A DNA stretch of 64,000 bases, from contig JAGWYN010000013.1 of the NCBI GenBank assembly GCA_018969295.1, forward strand, positions 1-64,000. Reading direction: 5' to 3'. A program made the position numbers and the translations under genes. The stretch is from Chloroflexota bacterium. GTDB taxonomy: Bacteria > Chloroflexota > Anaerolineae > Caldilineales > Caldilineaceae. Below, one piece after another: positions 56,001-63,026 of this stretch; within the stretch, counting starts at the first letter, position 1; the number at the start of each line of letters is the position of its first letter. Under the pieces are notes generated by a model, which was given only the letters and a program-made list of their open reading frames with translations, searched no databases and was not told the DNA's origin.

Positions 56001-56910
56001 GAAGGTTGGACAGTTCAAACATCAGCTCAAGGGGTGGGCTTTGATCGCCCCAGCCGCTCCCCCAGATCGCATCGGTGAGCTGGCTGCGTTCGTCCCAGGT
56101 GTTGGGGGAGACATCGTCGACGATCCCCTGCCACTGCATAAAACGCAGGGTTCGGTACGGACGCAGCGCCTGGAGCATGAGCGGGTGAAAGCGGTAGGTC
56201 ATGTAGACCTGTTCGAAGGGACGAAAGTTGCCGGCTGGGCAGCCGGTCGCGTTCTCGGCATACCTGAACGGATCGTCTCCGCAGATGCCGCCGGGCGGGA
56301 TCAGACGCAGGTTGCGCAGATGGTTGGCTGGGTTGATATTGGAGATGCGGATTCGCAGCAGTGTGGCCTGGCTGGGGTCAAAGCGCAGCACATCGCGGCC
56401 AGGGCTGCGGCTGACTTCGGTGACAAAGGGAGAAAAGTCGTATTGGACGGTGGCTTCACCTTCGTAGAGGACAGTCCACTCGCCGCCGGGGAGGTGTTCG
56501 GCCACACCGTTGAAATAGGCCAGCGCCACATGGGTAAATTGGCGATTCGGGTTGTTGCCAAAAGAGAGGATCCAGCCATTGGCGTCGAAGACGAGTTGGT
56601 CTTGTTCGTGGGTGTTCCAGATGTAGTTGCAGGGTTCGTCGCACTGGGTCAGCCAGTTTTCGGCCAGTGGGGCCTGATTGATCGTCCACAGCATTTCGCT
56701 TTGGGTCAATTTGGGCAGGTTGGTGCCGATGGGTGACCGATCGGTCGCCGTTCCCGTTGTTGTGTGCGGCGAACTGGCAGGAGAGCTCTCTGTGGCATTG
56801 CGCGCGGCCAGCGCCGGCGCAACGAGTATGCTCAACAGACAGAGTACTCCCACAATCAATCGCCTGATCTGCCGGTCGAGCGTAGATGCGTCAACAACCT
56901 TGCCAATCAT
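53050..56910 (-). CDS. Large secreted glycosidase-like multidomain protein
   Basis: A 1286-residue exported protein. A signal peptide lies near residues 15-38 (LIVGVLCLLSILVAPALAA). Residues about 60-640 look like a clan-A-type glycosidase with an acid/base candidate Glu in LEYSNEVWNGAY and a second Glu in LISYEGGQHL. A Pro-Thr linker of ten octapeptides PxPTxTAT spans residues 647-727. It is followed by two IPT/TIG-like domains, a CARDB-like region, and a C-terminal pre-peptidase (PPC) domain (GDPDLYIWPPN, YQIEVYGYSAAEYQLTIEV). It is probably a secreted or surface polysaccharide-active enzyme. ATG 56910 is used; GTG 56916 is possible. Confidence 0.8.
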   Translation of the reverse strand: MIGKVVDASTLDRQIRRLIVGVLCLLSILVAPALAARNATESSPASSPHTTTGTATDRSPIGTNLPKLTQSEMLWTINQAPLAENWLTQCDEPCNYIWNTHEQDQLVFDANGWILSFGNNPNRQFTHVALAYFNGVAEHLPGGEWTVLYEGEATVQYDFSPFVTEVSRSPGRDVLRFDPSQATLLRIRISNINPANHLRNLRLIPPGGICGDDPFRYAENATGCPAGNFRPFEQVYMTYRFHPLMLQALRPYRTLRFMQWQGIVDDVSPNTWDERSQLTDAIWGSGWGDQSPPLELMFELSNLLQADPWVNLFYWADDTYVRNFAELAHELLDPTLTLYLEYSNEVWNGAYPYSLYGNQIEAWAEARWPDAVDEHGNLVSGYTKRMNWVGMRSAQICALWKAAWGTDAERIRCVMPGGPWEFPASEALACPLYAAENGGNNCAGQMYAVASAPYFGGYINDNRNTDGGYHEQLLAWTQEPDGGLNSLFHELRTGELLWAEGFADAGAIAAAVDVIRQNKAVADRFGLQLISYEGGQHLTPLSNLGTSCNDWNNSSDCPPFRAVQNLFIAANRDPRMGELYTEYLNEWRRLGGSLFVHYTAVSLPSGQFGSWGAKESILQPDSQAYKQQALFRFIEENPCWWPGCEHIPAPTSTATPVPTDTATPAPTSTATPVPTDTATPVPTDTATPVPTDTATPVPTDTATPVPTDTATPVPTDTATPVPTSTAGIPGNSLQVFAISPNEGNNATTTNIVVTGNGFQEIPLLHLGVFALADVRRINGQQLAAVVPSGLARGTYDLTVTPTEGTAVVLERAFTVTGNGVAIYNVQPAQGLAGFETTLHLYGANFAEGASVQIAATSLPVVRISDTYLRVTVPDTLPVGAQSVTILNPGGDAATALGAFTVLDRETADDLYATNSQLWTAPGSPRAAGTHKVYLTVTRLAGQNPLNGVNVQFWAGSSGAEPRSENIGSSSIALLAPNTSMNTLPVDWTPATPGTYTLYAVIDPDNLIQEPKGNNVVSRTLTVLPPTADLSPPHIDRFALDGGAESTPNQRIRLDLEASDPSPGSGLHTVLYQEFEFSQAANQWVPGYNSGWLDYGTSHTGYSWDLLPSPGIKYLHAWVADRSGNIANFPYQATINYVPPTDRIGRHLARSYRYTVKAGTAMAVTVVPIHGDPDLYIWPPNSNASPYVSNLANAAVDALTFTAESNGEYQIEVYGYSAAEYQLTIEVNPNSARSGAQNSDATNPAKELLEAPVLSRNSAPFEQQALPTVPLPAEIPTANLYLPVVID
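54731..54970 (-). repeat. 24-bp tandem repeat encoding a PxPTxTAT linker
   Basis: Ten in-frame 24-bp units encode Pro-(Val/Ala)-Pro-Thr-(Asp/Ser)-Thr-Ala-(Thr/Gly). Several units are identical at the DNA level, so copy number could change by slippage without breaking the frame. Confidence 0.9.
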
Positions 56911-57116
56911 CTGCACGGCAATCTGAGCCGAAAGCCCGAACTGGGACCGGATCGCCTGACAACAGAAGCGATGCAGGTCGTATTGACGAAAGGTGTATCT
57001 CTCCCGGCTCCGGCCACTGACAAATTGGCCGGCTGCGTTCGCCTGTTCATCCTACGGTGCAGCGTGTCAGCCTGGCGGGCAGGAGTTTGACTTGTGCAAT
57101 CTGTTTCATGGCGCCT

Positions 57117-57145
57117 AGTATGGCACAGGTGCGCGAAAATTTCAA
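57117..57145 (-). promoter_or_regulatory. Promoter of the secreted glycosidase gene
   Basis: Minus-strand TTGAAA at 57140-57145, a 17-bp spacer, CATACT at 57117-57122 preceded by TGC. It may also drive the CARF-LuxR gene downstream. Confidence 0.6.
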
Positions 57146-57201
57146 GCAATGTGACAATGTCTTGGGGGAGGGGAAGATTCAAAAGTTCTGGTGAATTTTT
57201 T

Positions 57202-57214
57202 CAGTAGCCTACTG
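57202..57214. promoter_or_regulatory. 13-bp palindrome upstream of the AAA-Csx3 gene
   Basis: CAGTAG-C-CTACTG, a perfect dyad about 110 bases before the ATG at 57323. The CARF-LuxR protein is one candidate binder, by proximity only. Confidence 0.4.
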
Positions 57215-57322
57215 ATTGCGTGGCCTGCCAGGACGTGGTACAACAGAGAGGCGCAGGAACAACCCGGTTGCCTGTCTCTGTCCTGCCTGCTCCGCAGTTC
57301 GTTCATGTCCCGTGAGGTCCAC

Positions 57323-58474
57323 ATGCGTCACGAATTTTCAGCTGTTTTGGTCGGTGGTCCCCCACACAGTGGGAAATCTGTCCTCACCTACAGCCTGACC
57401 CAGGCGTTGCGCCGGCGGCAGGTGAGCCACTATGTCCTGCGTGCCTGCCCGGACGGCGAAGGTGACTGGAGCATGGAATCGCCTCCCGACACGGTCCGTC
57501 TGCTGCGCAACAAAGGGCTGTTTACCGATCAGTGGGTCGACCAGATCTGCCGAGACTTGCAGCAGCGGCATCTACCGCTGCTGGTGGATGTCGGCGGGCG
57601 TCCGACAGCCAACCAGCAGCAAATTTTTGGCTGCTGCACCCATGCCGTGTTGTTGGCCGCCGACCCCGCTGGGCTGCAGGAGTGGCGGGATATGATGAAA
57701 GAGCAGGGTGTGGCTGTCGTTGCAGAGCTGATTTCAACCCTGGAGGGGACAGAGGCTGTTGAGGGCCAAGGAGCGGTGTTGCGCGGCCGGATTGCCGGGC
57801 TGCATCGTTCTTGCACAGTGCAGGGGGAGCTTTTCGACGCGCTGGTAGAACGCCTGGTTTCTCTGTTGCAAACCGATCAGGCCAAACTGAGCGAGACGCA
57901 TCTGCGCATGGCGCCCACCGAACTGGCTGTCGATCTGGAGCGATTGGGGCGCACACTCAATCTGCTCGATGCCGGGTCGCACCCGTGGCACCCTGCCGCC
58001 CTGCCTGCTTTGCTGGAATACCTGCCCGCCCACGAACCGCTGGCAGTCTACGGGCGTGGGCCTGGCTGGCTCTATGCTGCCCTGTCCGCCTACACCTGGC
58101 CAGCGCCTTTCTGGCAGTTTGATCCCCGTCTGGGCTGGGTGGCGCCGGCCACGCTGCACCGGTTGAAGACGGGCCCCTCCCCGATCGTCTGGCGCGTGGC
58201 TGGGGGGGCTGTTCCGATCCTGGAGGCTGTCCTGAACACGGCGTATGTGGACTATACCGAGTTGGAAGGGACGGGCGTGCCTGAGATCGATGTCAGCGGA
58301 GGGCTGGTGTTCAGAGGCAAGCTGCCCCATTGGGTGCTGACCGGGTTGGTGCGCACCTATGCAGATGCGCCGTGGATTGCAGCCTATCAACCGCAAAAGG
58401 AGAATGGCTTTGTGGTTGTGGTGCAGGGGGGGGGCCATCGAGTCGGGGACATTCTCGACCTCAAAGGGGTCTGA
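57323..58474 (+). CDS. AAA-Csx3 (Crn3-like) CRISPR-associated protein
   Basis: A 383-residue protein. The N-terminal P-loop domain carries Walker A GGPPHSGKS (residues 11-19) and the conserved CPDGEGDW (residues 42-49), as in AAA domains fused to Csx3. Its C-terminal half has two Csx3-like segments: YGRGPGWLYAALSAY...FDPRLGWV, and VFRGKLPHWVLTGLVRTY...AAYQPQ, ending in GGGHRVGDIL. Csx3/Crn3 proteins are ring nucleases that degrade cyclic tetra-adenylate. ATG 57323 is supported by GAGG six bases upstream; ATG 57305 is the alternative. It overlaps the convergent enolase-family gene by 14 bases. Confidence 0.75.
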   Translation: MRHEFSAVLVGGPPHSGKSVLTYSLTQALRRRQVSHYVLRACPDGEGDWSMESPPDTVRLLRNKGLFTDQWVDQICRDLQQRHLPLLVDVGGRPTANQQQIFGCCTHAVLLAADPAGLQEWRDMMKEQGVAVVAELISTLEGTEAVEGQGAVLRGRIAGLHRSCTVQGELFDALVERLVSLLQTDQAKLSETHLRMAPTELAVDLERLGRTLNLLDAGSHPWHPAALPALLEYLPAHEPLAVYGRGPGWLYAALSAYTWPAPFWQFDPRLGWVAPATLHRLKTGPSPIVWRVAGGAVPILEAVLNTAYVDYTELEGTGVPEIDVSGGLVFRGKLPHWVLTGLVRTYADAPWIAAYQPQKENGFVVVVQGGGHRVGDILDLKGV

Positions 58475-59651
58475 GACGATCGGTGGGCGTGCGATAGAGC
58501 AGCTGGCCGCCAACTCGAATCTCGACATCTACCAGAAAAGGCTGCAGACCCGCATGATTCACCCGCATGCCCAGCCCGGGGGCTGCGGGCGCGTGGACAA
58601 AGCCGTCTGGGTCGAGCCCGATCGAGTTTTCGGTGACAGCGACGGCCAGCGGCTGGAGTTCGACCGGGTACTCACAAAGAAGATCCTGTTCCAGACCGGC
58701 GTAGGGCTGCAGTGAAGCGCTGAGTGCAAGGTGGGAGGTGAAGGTGTGGTTGACATAGGTGACACCGCGCGCCTGCGCATAGGCGGCCACCTGTCTGGCC
58801 ACACTGATTCCGCCGATCCGCCCGGCGTCGATCTGCACGTAGCCGATGTCGGCGTAGTCGATCAGATGTTGGGCCATGTAGAAGGAGTGCGTGCCTTCCC
58901 CGGCTGCCAGCTTGAGAGGGCCGCTCCGCTGGGCCAGCGCGCGGTAGGCTGTGAGCGCGCCAGAATCAAAGGGCTCTTCCAGCCAGGTGGCGCGGCAGGC
59001 GTGCAGCGCTGGCAGACGCAGCGCTGCTTTTTCGACATCGTCGTGCCAGACCGTGCCTGTGTCGATCAACAAGATTCCGTCCGGCCCCAGCCCTTCTCGG
59101 GCCGCTACAAAATGGTCGGCATCCTCGGCAACAGCGCCCAGCCCGATGGGGCCCCACCCGAATTTGGCTGCCCGATACCCAGCCCGCCGCGCTGCCTGCC
59201 CTTTGGCCAATGTGGCCTGTGGGCTTTCCCCAAAGAGCATCGACGCATAGGGCAGTTTGGGGAAGGGGTGTGGGTAGCCCAGCAATTTCCAGACAGGTTC
59301 GTTCAGCCGCTTGCCCAACAGATCCCAGAGTGCAATATCGATGCCGGAGAGCATGTGAGCGCTTTGCAGCAGATCCAGGCTGTTGGCACGGACCAGGTTG
59401 CCGATGCGATAGATGTCGTCGATGTCCTGAAGCGTTTGTCCGAGCACGGAGGCGGCGAGCGGTTTGCAGGCACTGTGCGACATCGGTGTGACAAAGCTGG
59501 CGATCGATGGCAGCGGCGACGCCTCACACTCTCCCCACCCTTCCTCGCCCCCAGCCTGAACGCGCACCAGCAGCGCATCCTGGCTGCCGTCCCCGATATC
59601 CAGCACCTCGGGCATGGCCAAATAGAAAAGATCCACCGCTTCGATCTTCAT
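58461..59651 (-). CDS. Enolase-superfamily enzyme (mandelate racemase/muconate lactonising group)
   Basis: A 396-residue enzyme with a capping domain and a TIM barrel. Metal-ligand candidates are Asp in LLIDTGTVWHDD, Glu in TWLEEPFDS and Glu in KLAAGEGTHS. A catalytic base candidate His is in YVNHTFTSHLA. In the KxK position the sequence reads YRAAKFGWG, so the first Lys may be absent. The activity is probably dehydration or epimerisation of an acid sugar, but the subgroup is not certain. ATG 59651 follows GGAGGAG. The stop region overlaps the AAA-Csx3 gene end (58461-58474). Confidence 0.88.
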   Translation of the reverse strand: MKIEAVDLFYLAMPEVLDIGDGSQDALLVRVQAGGEEGWGECEASPLPSIASFVTPMSHSACKPLAASVLGQTLQDIDDIYRIGNLVRANSLDLLQSAHMLSGIDIALWDLLGKRLNEPVWKLLGYPHPFPKLPYASMLFGESPQATLAKGQAARRAGYRAAKFGWGPIGLGAVAEDADHFVAAREGLGPDGILLIDTGTVWHDDVEKAALRLPALHACRATWLEEPFDSGALTAYRALAQRSGPLKLAAGEGTHSFYMAQHLIDYADIGYVQIDAGRIGGISVARQVAAYAQARGVTYVNHTFTSHLALSASLQPYAGLEQDLLCEYPVELQPLAVAVTENSIGLDPDGFVHAPAAPGLGMRVNHAGLQPFLVDVEIRVGGQLLYRTPTDRLRPL

Positions 59652-59796
59652 CGACTCCTCCGGCAACTGACCCCTGCCTTCAGGCGTGGGGGTGTCGATA
59701 CAGGGCCTTCGTTCACAACGACCTCACAACCGCAATGGTATCACAGACCCAGAATTTTCTCCGCAGACGATGCTGCCGGGCACAGCGAAACCGGTT

Positions 59797-59825
59797 TTGA
59801 AAGCAGTGTAAAGAGCAGGTATACT
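59797..59825 (+). promoter_or_regulatory. Promoter of the aldo/keto reductase gene
   Basis: TTGAAA (59797-59802), a 17-bp spacer, TATACT (59820-59825), with a leader of about 98 bases. A near-consensus sigma70 promoter. Confidence 0.7.
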
Positions 59826-59929
59826 GTGGTTGTAGGGAGTGTACGTCGTAAAAATCCACAGCCTGTCCAGAAAGTGTTTGTTTTGCAGCCCACTGTGCCT
59901 TGCGGCCATGCAGAGGAGAGAAAATCAAG

Positions 59930-60802
59930 ATGAAAGTTGTCAGACCCATTGAGAAGCGTCCCTTTGGGCGGACCGGACACATGAGCACCGTCACGCTGTT
60001 TGGTGCAGCGGCGTTTGGCACGGTCTCGCAGGCCGATGCTGACCGCACGCTCGATCTGTTGTTGGCATATGGCGTCAACCATATCGATACCGCTGCTTCC
60101 TACGGCGAGTCTGAACTGCGGATCGGGCCCTGGATGGCGCGCCATCGCAAGGAGTTTTTTCTGGCGACCAAGACGGGCCAGCGCAGCTATGCCGCAGCGC
60201 GCGAAGAGATCCACCGCTCTCTTGACCGTCTGCGGGTCGATTCGTTTGACCTGATCCAGCTGCACGCGTTGGTGCATCCGGACGAATGGGAGAGTGCGAT
60301 GGGCCCAGGGGGGGCGCTGGAGGCCTGTGTGGAAGCGCGCGAGCAGGGGTTGGTGCGTTTCATCGGTGTGACCGGCCACGGCCGCACGATCGCGGCCATG
60401 CACCGGCGCAGCCTGGCCCGTTTCGATTTTGACTCGGTTTTGTTGCCCTATTCGTACACGTTGATGCAGGATGAAGTCTACGAGCACGATTTTGAGCAAC
60501 TCTACAAGAGCTGCCAGGAGCGCAACGTGGCGCTGCAGACGATCAAGTCGATCACGCGTGGCCCGTGGGCGACCACCCCCCGCACAAGCGCCACCTGGTA
60601 TCAGCCGCTGGAAGAGCAGGCGGACATCGACCTGGCCGTCCATTGGGTGATCGGGCGACCGGGTCTCTTCCTGAACACCGTCGGCGACATCCAACTGCTG
60701 CCCAAGGTGCTGGATGCCGCCAGCCGTTTTGAATCCCGCCCGTCCGATGCTGCGCTGCAGCAGCTGATGCAGGCCCGGCAGATGACACCGCTGTTTGTCT
60801 AG
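59930..60802 (+). CDS. Aldo/keto reductase family oxidoreductase
   Basis: A 290-residue (beta/alpha)8 NADPH-dependent reductase. The catalytic tetrad is visible: Asp in HIDTAASYG, Tyr in the same motif, Lys in LATKTG, and His in LIQLHAL. It begins KRPFGRTGHM, like the YajO/galactose-dehydrogenase-type members. The C-terminal part is shorter than in many relatives. ATG 59930 follows AGAGGAGAG. Confidence 0.9.
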   Translation: MKVVRPIEKRPFGRTGHMSTVTLFGAAAFGTVSQADADRTLDLLLAYGVNHIDTAASYGESELRIGPWMARHRKEFFLATKTGQRSYAAAREEIHRSLDRLRVDSFDLIQLHALVHPDEWESAMGPGGALEACVEAREQGLVRFIGVTGHGRTIAAMHRRSLARFDFDSVLLPYSYTLMQDEVYEHDFEQLYKSCQERNVALQTIKSITRGPWATTPRTSATWYQPLEEQADIDLAVHWVIGRPGLFLNTVGDIQLLPKVLDAASRFESRPSDAALQQLMQARQMTPLFV

Positions 60803-60859
60803 CCCTGGAGAACGGGCAGCTGCGCGGGAATGCAAGGCCCACGCAGCCGCCCGCCCGCC

Positions 60860-61375
60860 TCACGCGTCGGTTGGGTGGACTGTAAACAGCGGGATCCCGC
60901 TGTGTGCCGAGAGCGCCTGGGCGATGCTGCCGTGCAGCATTTTCTGCAAGCCAGTGCGGCAGTGGGTGGCCATCGCGATGGCGTCGACGCTGTCGTGGAG
61001 GGCGTAGCGCACAATCTCGTCGGCACATTCTCCAAGACGCACCTCGACAGTCACCGTGTAGCCAGCTTCTTTGAGCTGGTGCACGTCTCCTACCAGGGTG
61101 CTGCGCAGCAGAGACTCGCTGCTTTCCCACTCCTGGCTGGCGTAGATGGGGTGGAGGGCCAACGTTGCCTCCTGGCTGGAGGCATAGGCAGTCACCGTCA
61201 CATCCAGACTGACCGGGCGGGGCACTCCTGCGACCGTCCCGGCTACAGGTCGCTCGCCGACACGCAACAGCACCAGCTCTGCCTGTTCTGGCGGGAAGAA
61301 TTTGAGCAAATACGGATAGATCTGGCGGCAGAATGCGGACCCATCATGGGGCACCAAAATTCGTAGTTTTTTCAT
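60860..61375 (-). CDS. Universal stress protein (UspA family)
   Basis: A 171-residue single-domain USP. It starts LRILVPHDGSAFC and ends with the ATP-binding motif THCRTGLQKMLHGSIAQAL...GIPLFTV (G-x2-G-x9-G[S/T] type). It is likely a nucleotide-binding stress protein in the cytoplasm. ATG 61375 follows AAAGGAGAG. An extended -10 (TGC-TATACT, 61501-61506) lies upstream on the minus strand. Confidence 0.9.
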   Translation of the reverse strand: MKKLRILVPHDGSAFCRQIYPYLLKFFPPEQAELVLLRVGERPVAGTVAGVPRPVSLDVTVTAYASSQEATLALHPIYASQEWESSESLLRSTLVGDVHQLKEAGYTVTVEVRLGECADEIVRYALHDSVDAIAMATHCRTGLQKMLHGSIAQALSAHSGIPLFTVHPTDA

Positions 61376-61500
61376 GGCAACTCTCCTTTGACCAGCCACC
61401 CAGCCCCGACCGACAGCCCCGACCGACAGCCCCGAGAACGGCTGCACGCTGAGCAGTGCCTGGGCCAATACACAGCCTTCCTGAGGCCATCTCTTCTTTT

Positions 61501-61506
61501 AGTATA
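61501..61506 (-). promoter_or_regulatory. Candidate extended -10 of the universal stress protein gene
   Basis: Minus-strand TGTGC-TATACT with no clear -35, about 125 bases before the ATG. Confidence 0.5.
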
Positions 61507-61549
61507 GCACAGCCGGGCCGACAGGGCATCCCCCCCCAGGAGGGGGGGA

Positions 61550-61918
61550 CTACGGCCCGTTGGGGGAAGGGGGCGCCGAGAGCAGCACGGCCTCGACCGC
61601 CTGGGGACCTTTGTGGGTGACTGCAACGGCAAATTCGACCAGATCGCCTACGGCAGGCACCCGGCGCCCTTGGATCTCGCTGCGGTGCAGATAGAGCTCT
61701 GGCTGGCCAGCGCGCACGATGAAGCCGTACTGTTTGCGGCGGTCAAACCATTTGATCTGCCCACGTTCGCGGCCGGGCGGGGGCAGCAGGTGGCGACAGC
61801 CCGGGCAGAGCAGGGGCTGGGCGGCCCCAGGCAGGCGCTGCTCCTCCTGTGCCCACAAAAATGAGATCCCGCAGCGTGCACAGTAGAGGATCTCGTCTGC
61901 ATGGGTTGGCTTGGCCAT
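61550..61918 (-). CDS. Zinc-ribbon plus cold-shock-domain protein
   Basis: A 122-residue two-part protein. The N-terminal zinc knuckle (CARCG, CPGCR, residues about 13-40) is followed by a cold-shock domain (GQIKWFDRRKQYGFIV, LYLHRSEI, residues 52-115) that binds single-stranded nucleic acid. The RNP motifs KQYGFI and LYLH are present. ATG 61918 is supported by GGAG nine bases upstream. The fusion of a zinc ribbon to a cold-shock domain in one short protein is uncommon. Confidence 0.85.
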   Translation of the reverse strand: MAKPTHADEILYCARCGISFLWAQEEQRLPGAAQPLLCPGCRHLLPPPGRERGQIKWFDRRKQYGFIVRAGQPELYLHRSEIQGRRVPAVGDLVEFAVAVTHKGPQAVEAVLLSAPPSPNGP

Positions 61919-61935
61919 CGAATTGTTCTCCAGAT

Positions 61936-61964
61936 TTGACAATTTTTCTATGCCTTGTTACTCT
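61936..61964 (+). promoter_or_regulatory. Promoter of the tRNA-Cys gene
   Basis: TTGACA (61936-61941), 17 bp, TACTCT (61959-61964), 12 bases before the tRNA. On the opposite strand, TGT-TATACT (61967-61972) is a possible extended -10 for the cold-shock-domain gene. Confidence 0.6.
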
Positions 61965-61976
61965 ACAGTATAACAT

Positions 61977-62047
61977 GGCGACGTAGCCAAGCGGTAAGGC
62001 AGGGGTCTGCAAAACCCCCATCGCCGGTTCAAATCCGGCCGTCGCCT
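61977..62047 (+). tRNA. tRNA-Cys (anticodon GCA)
   Basis: A cloverleaf can be drawn: acceptor GGCGACG (61977-61983) with CGTCGCC (62040-62046) and discriminator U (62047). The anticodon arm has GCA in TCTGCAAAA, and the T arm contains GGTTCAAATCC. CCA is not encoded. The discriminator U fits cysteine identity. Confidence 0.93.
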
Positions 62048-62112
62048 CTGTGACTGTTTTCTTTCAAACAAAAATGCCGCAGACAAGCGCTGAACTTTTT
62101 CTGCAACTGTGC

Positions 62113-62141
62113 AGACCGTCTACCAAGACGGTCTCTTTTGT
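62113..62141 (+). terminator. Intrinsic terminator after tRNA-Cys
   Basis: AGACCGTC (62113-62120), loop TACCAA, GACGGTCT (62127-62134), then CTTTTGTT. A short GC stem with a U-rich tail, 65 bases after the tRNA. Confidence 0.65.
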
Positions 62142-62222
62142 TGTCCGATCGTTTTGGAGAGTGTGTGAAGCGAGGAGGGTCTGCCCCATTGGGTGGGGGG
62201 CCTTCTGTAGAATGGAACCAAG

Positions 62223-63002
62223 ATGAGTACAACGACGACCCGTGTCAACGATTGGCTCCGCTGCTACCGGCGCCAGCCCGATGTTCAGCTTCGTCTTTTC
62301 TGTTTTCCCTATGCAGGGGGCGGCGCTACGGTCTACCGGCTGTGGGGGCAGCAGCTGCCCGCAGCCGTTGAGGTGCAGGCGGTGCAGCTGCCCGGCCGTG
62401 AAGACCGTTTCAAAGAAACAGCCCTCACCAGCATGGGGCAGCTGCTCGATGCGCTGGTGCCAGCGTTGCTCCCCTCTCTGGATCATCCATACGTTTTCTT
62501 TGGCCACAGCATGGGCTCTGCCATCGCGTATGCGCTGAGCTGCCGGCTGCGCGAGCGGGGGCTGCCGTTGCCGCTCCAGCTGTTGGTTTCTGGCCGTTCG
62601 GCGCCCCACTGGCCCAAGACGGTCAGTGACCTGCATGCCCTGCCCGATCTACAGTTTCTGGACCAGCTGCAGAGCCGCTACGGCGGAATTCCCTCCGAGG
62701 TCTGGCAGGACAAAGAGCTACGTGCGCTCGTGCTGCCGACGATGCGGGCGGACATGACGTTGCTGGAGACCTATCGCCATCTGCCGACGCCTCCGCTCCC
62801 CTGCCCGATCGTTTATTTTGGAGGGCGCCACGACCCGCATCTGAATTTGGAGGGGATGGCTGCCTGGCAGCAGCTGACGTCGGGCTCTTTCCGCACACAG
62901 CTCTTCGACGGCGACCATTTTTATCTGAAACAGCAGCCCCAGCTGCTGCTGAGCGCCATCCAGCAGCAGCTGGCCACTTTGGTGGGGTTTCCCGGTCGCT
63001 GA
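62223..63002 (+). CDS. Type II thioesterase (external, GrsT/TesA-like)
   Basis: A 259-residue alpha/beta-hydrolase of the type II thioesterase family that clears stalled acyl groups from NRPS/PKS carrier proteins. Its N-terminus LRLFCFPYAGGGATVYRLW, nucleophile GHSMGS (Ser), Asp in FGGRHDPH and His in DGDHFYL are all typical. No NRPS or PKS genes are in the window, so it is an orphan here. ATG 62223 lacks a strong ribosome site. Confidence 0.88.
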   Translation: MSTTTTRVNDWLRCYRRQPDVQLRLFCFPYAGGGATVYRLWGQQLPAAVEVQAVQLPGREDRFKETALTSMGQLLDALVPALLPSLDHPYVFFGHSMGSAIAYALSCRLRERGLPLPLQLLVSGRSAPHWPKTVSDLHALPDLQFLDQLQSRYGGIPSEVWQDKELRALVLPTMRADMTLLETYRHLPTPPLPCPIVYFGGRHDPHLNLEGMAAWQQLTSGSFRTQLFDGDHFYLKQQPQLLLSAIQQQLATLVGFPGR

Positions 63003-63026
63003 GCTGCGGTTGCAGGTTGAAAACGG

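Larger units (their letters stand above)
56911..57322. promoter_or_regulatory. Divergent regulatory region between the glycosidase and AAA-Csx3 genes
   Basis: 412 bases without a gene. For the minus strand, TTGAAA (57140-57145), a 17-bp spacer and TGC-CATACT (57117-57122) form a good promoter with a leader of about 200 bases. Toward the AAA-Csx3 gene there is a perfect 13-bp palindrome CAGTAG-C-CTACTG (57202-57214), an operator candidate. No convincing plus-strand -35/-10 pair was found. Confidence 0.55.
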
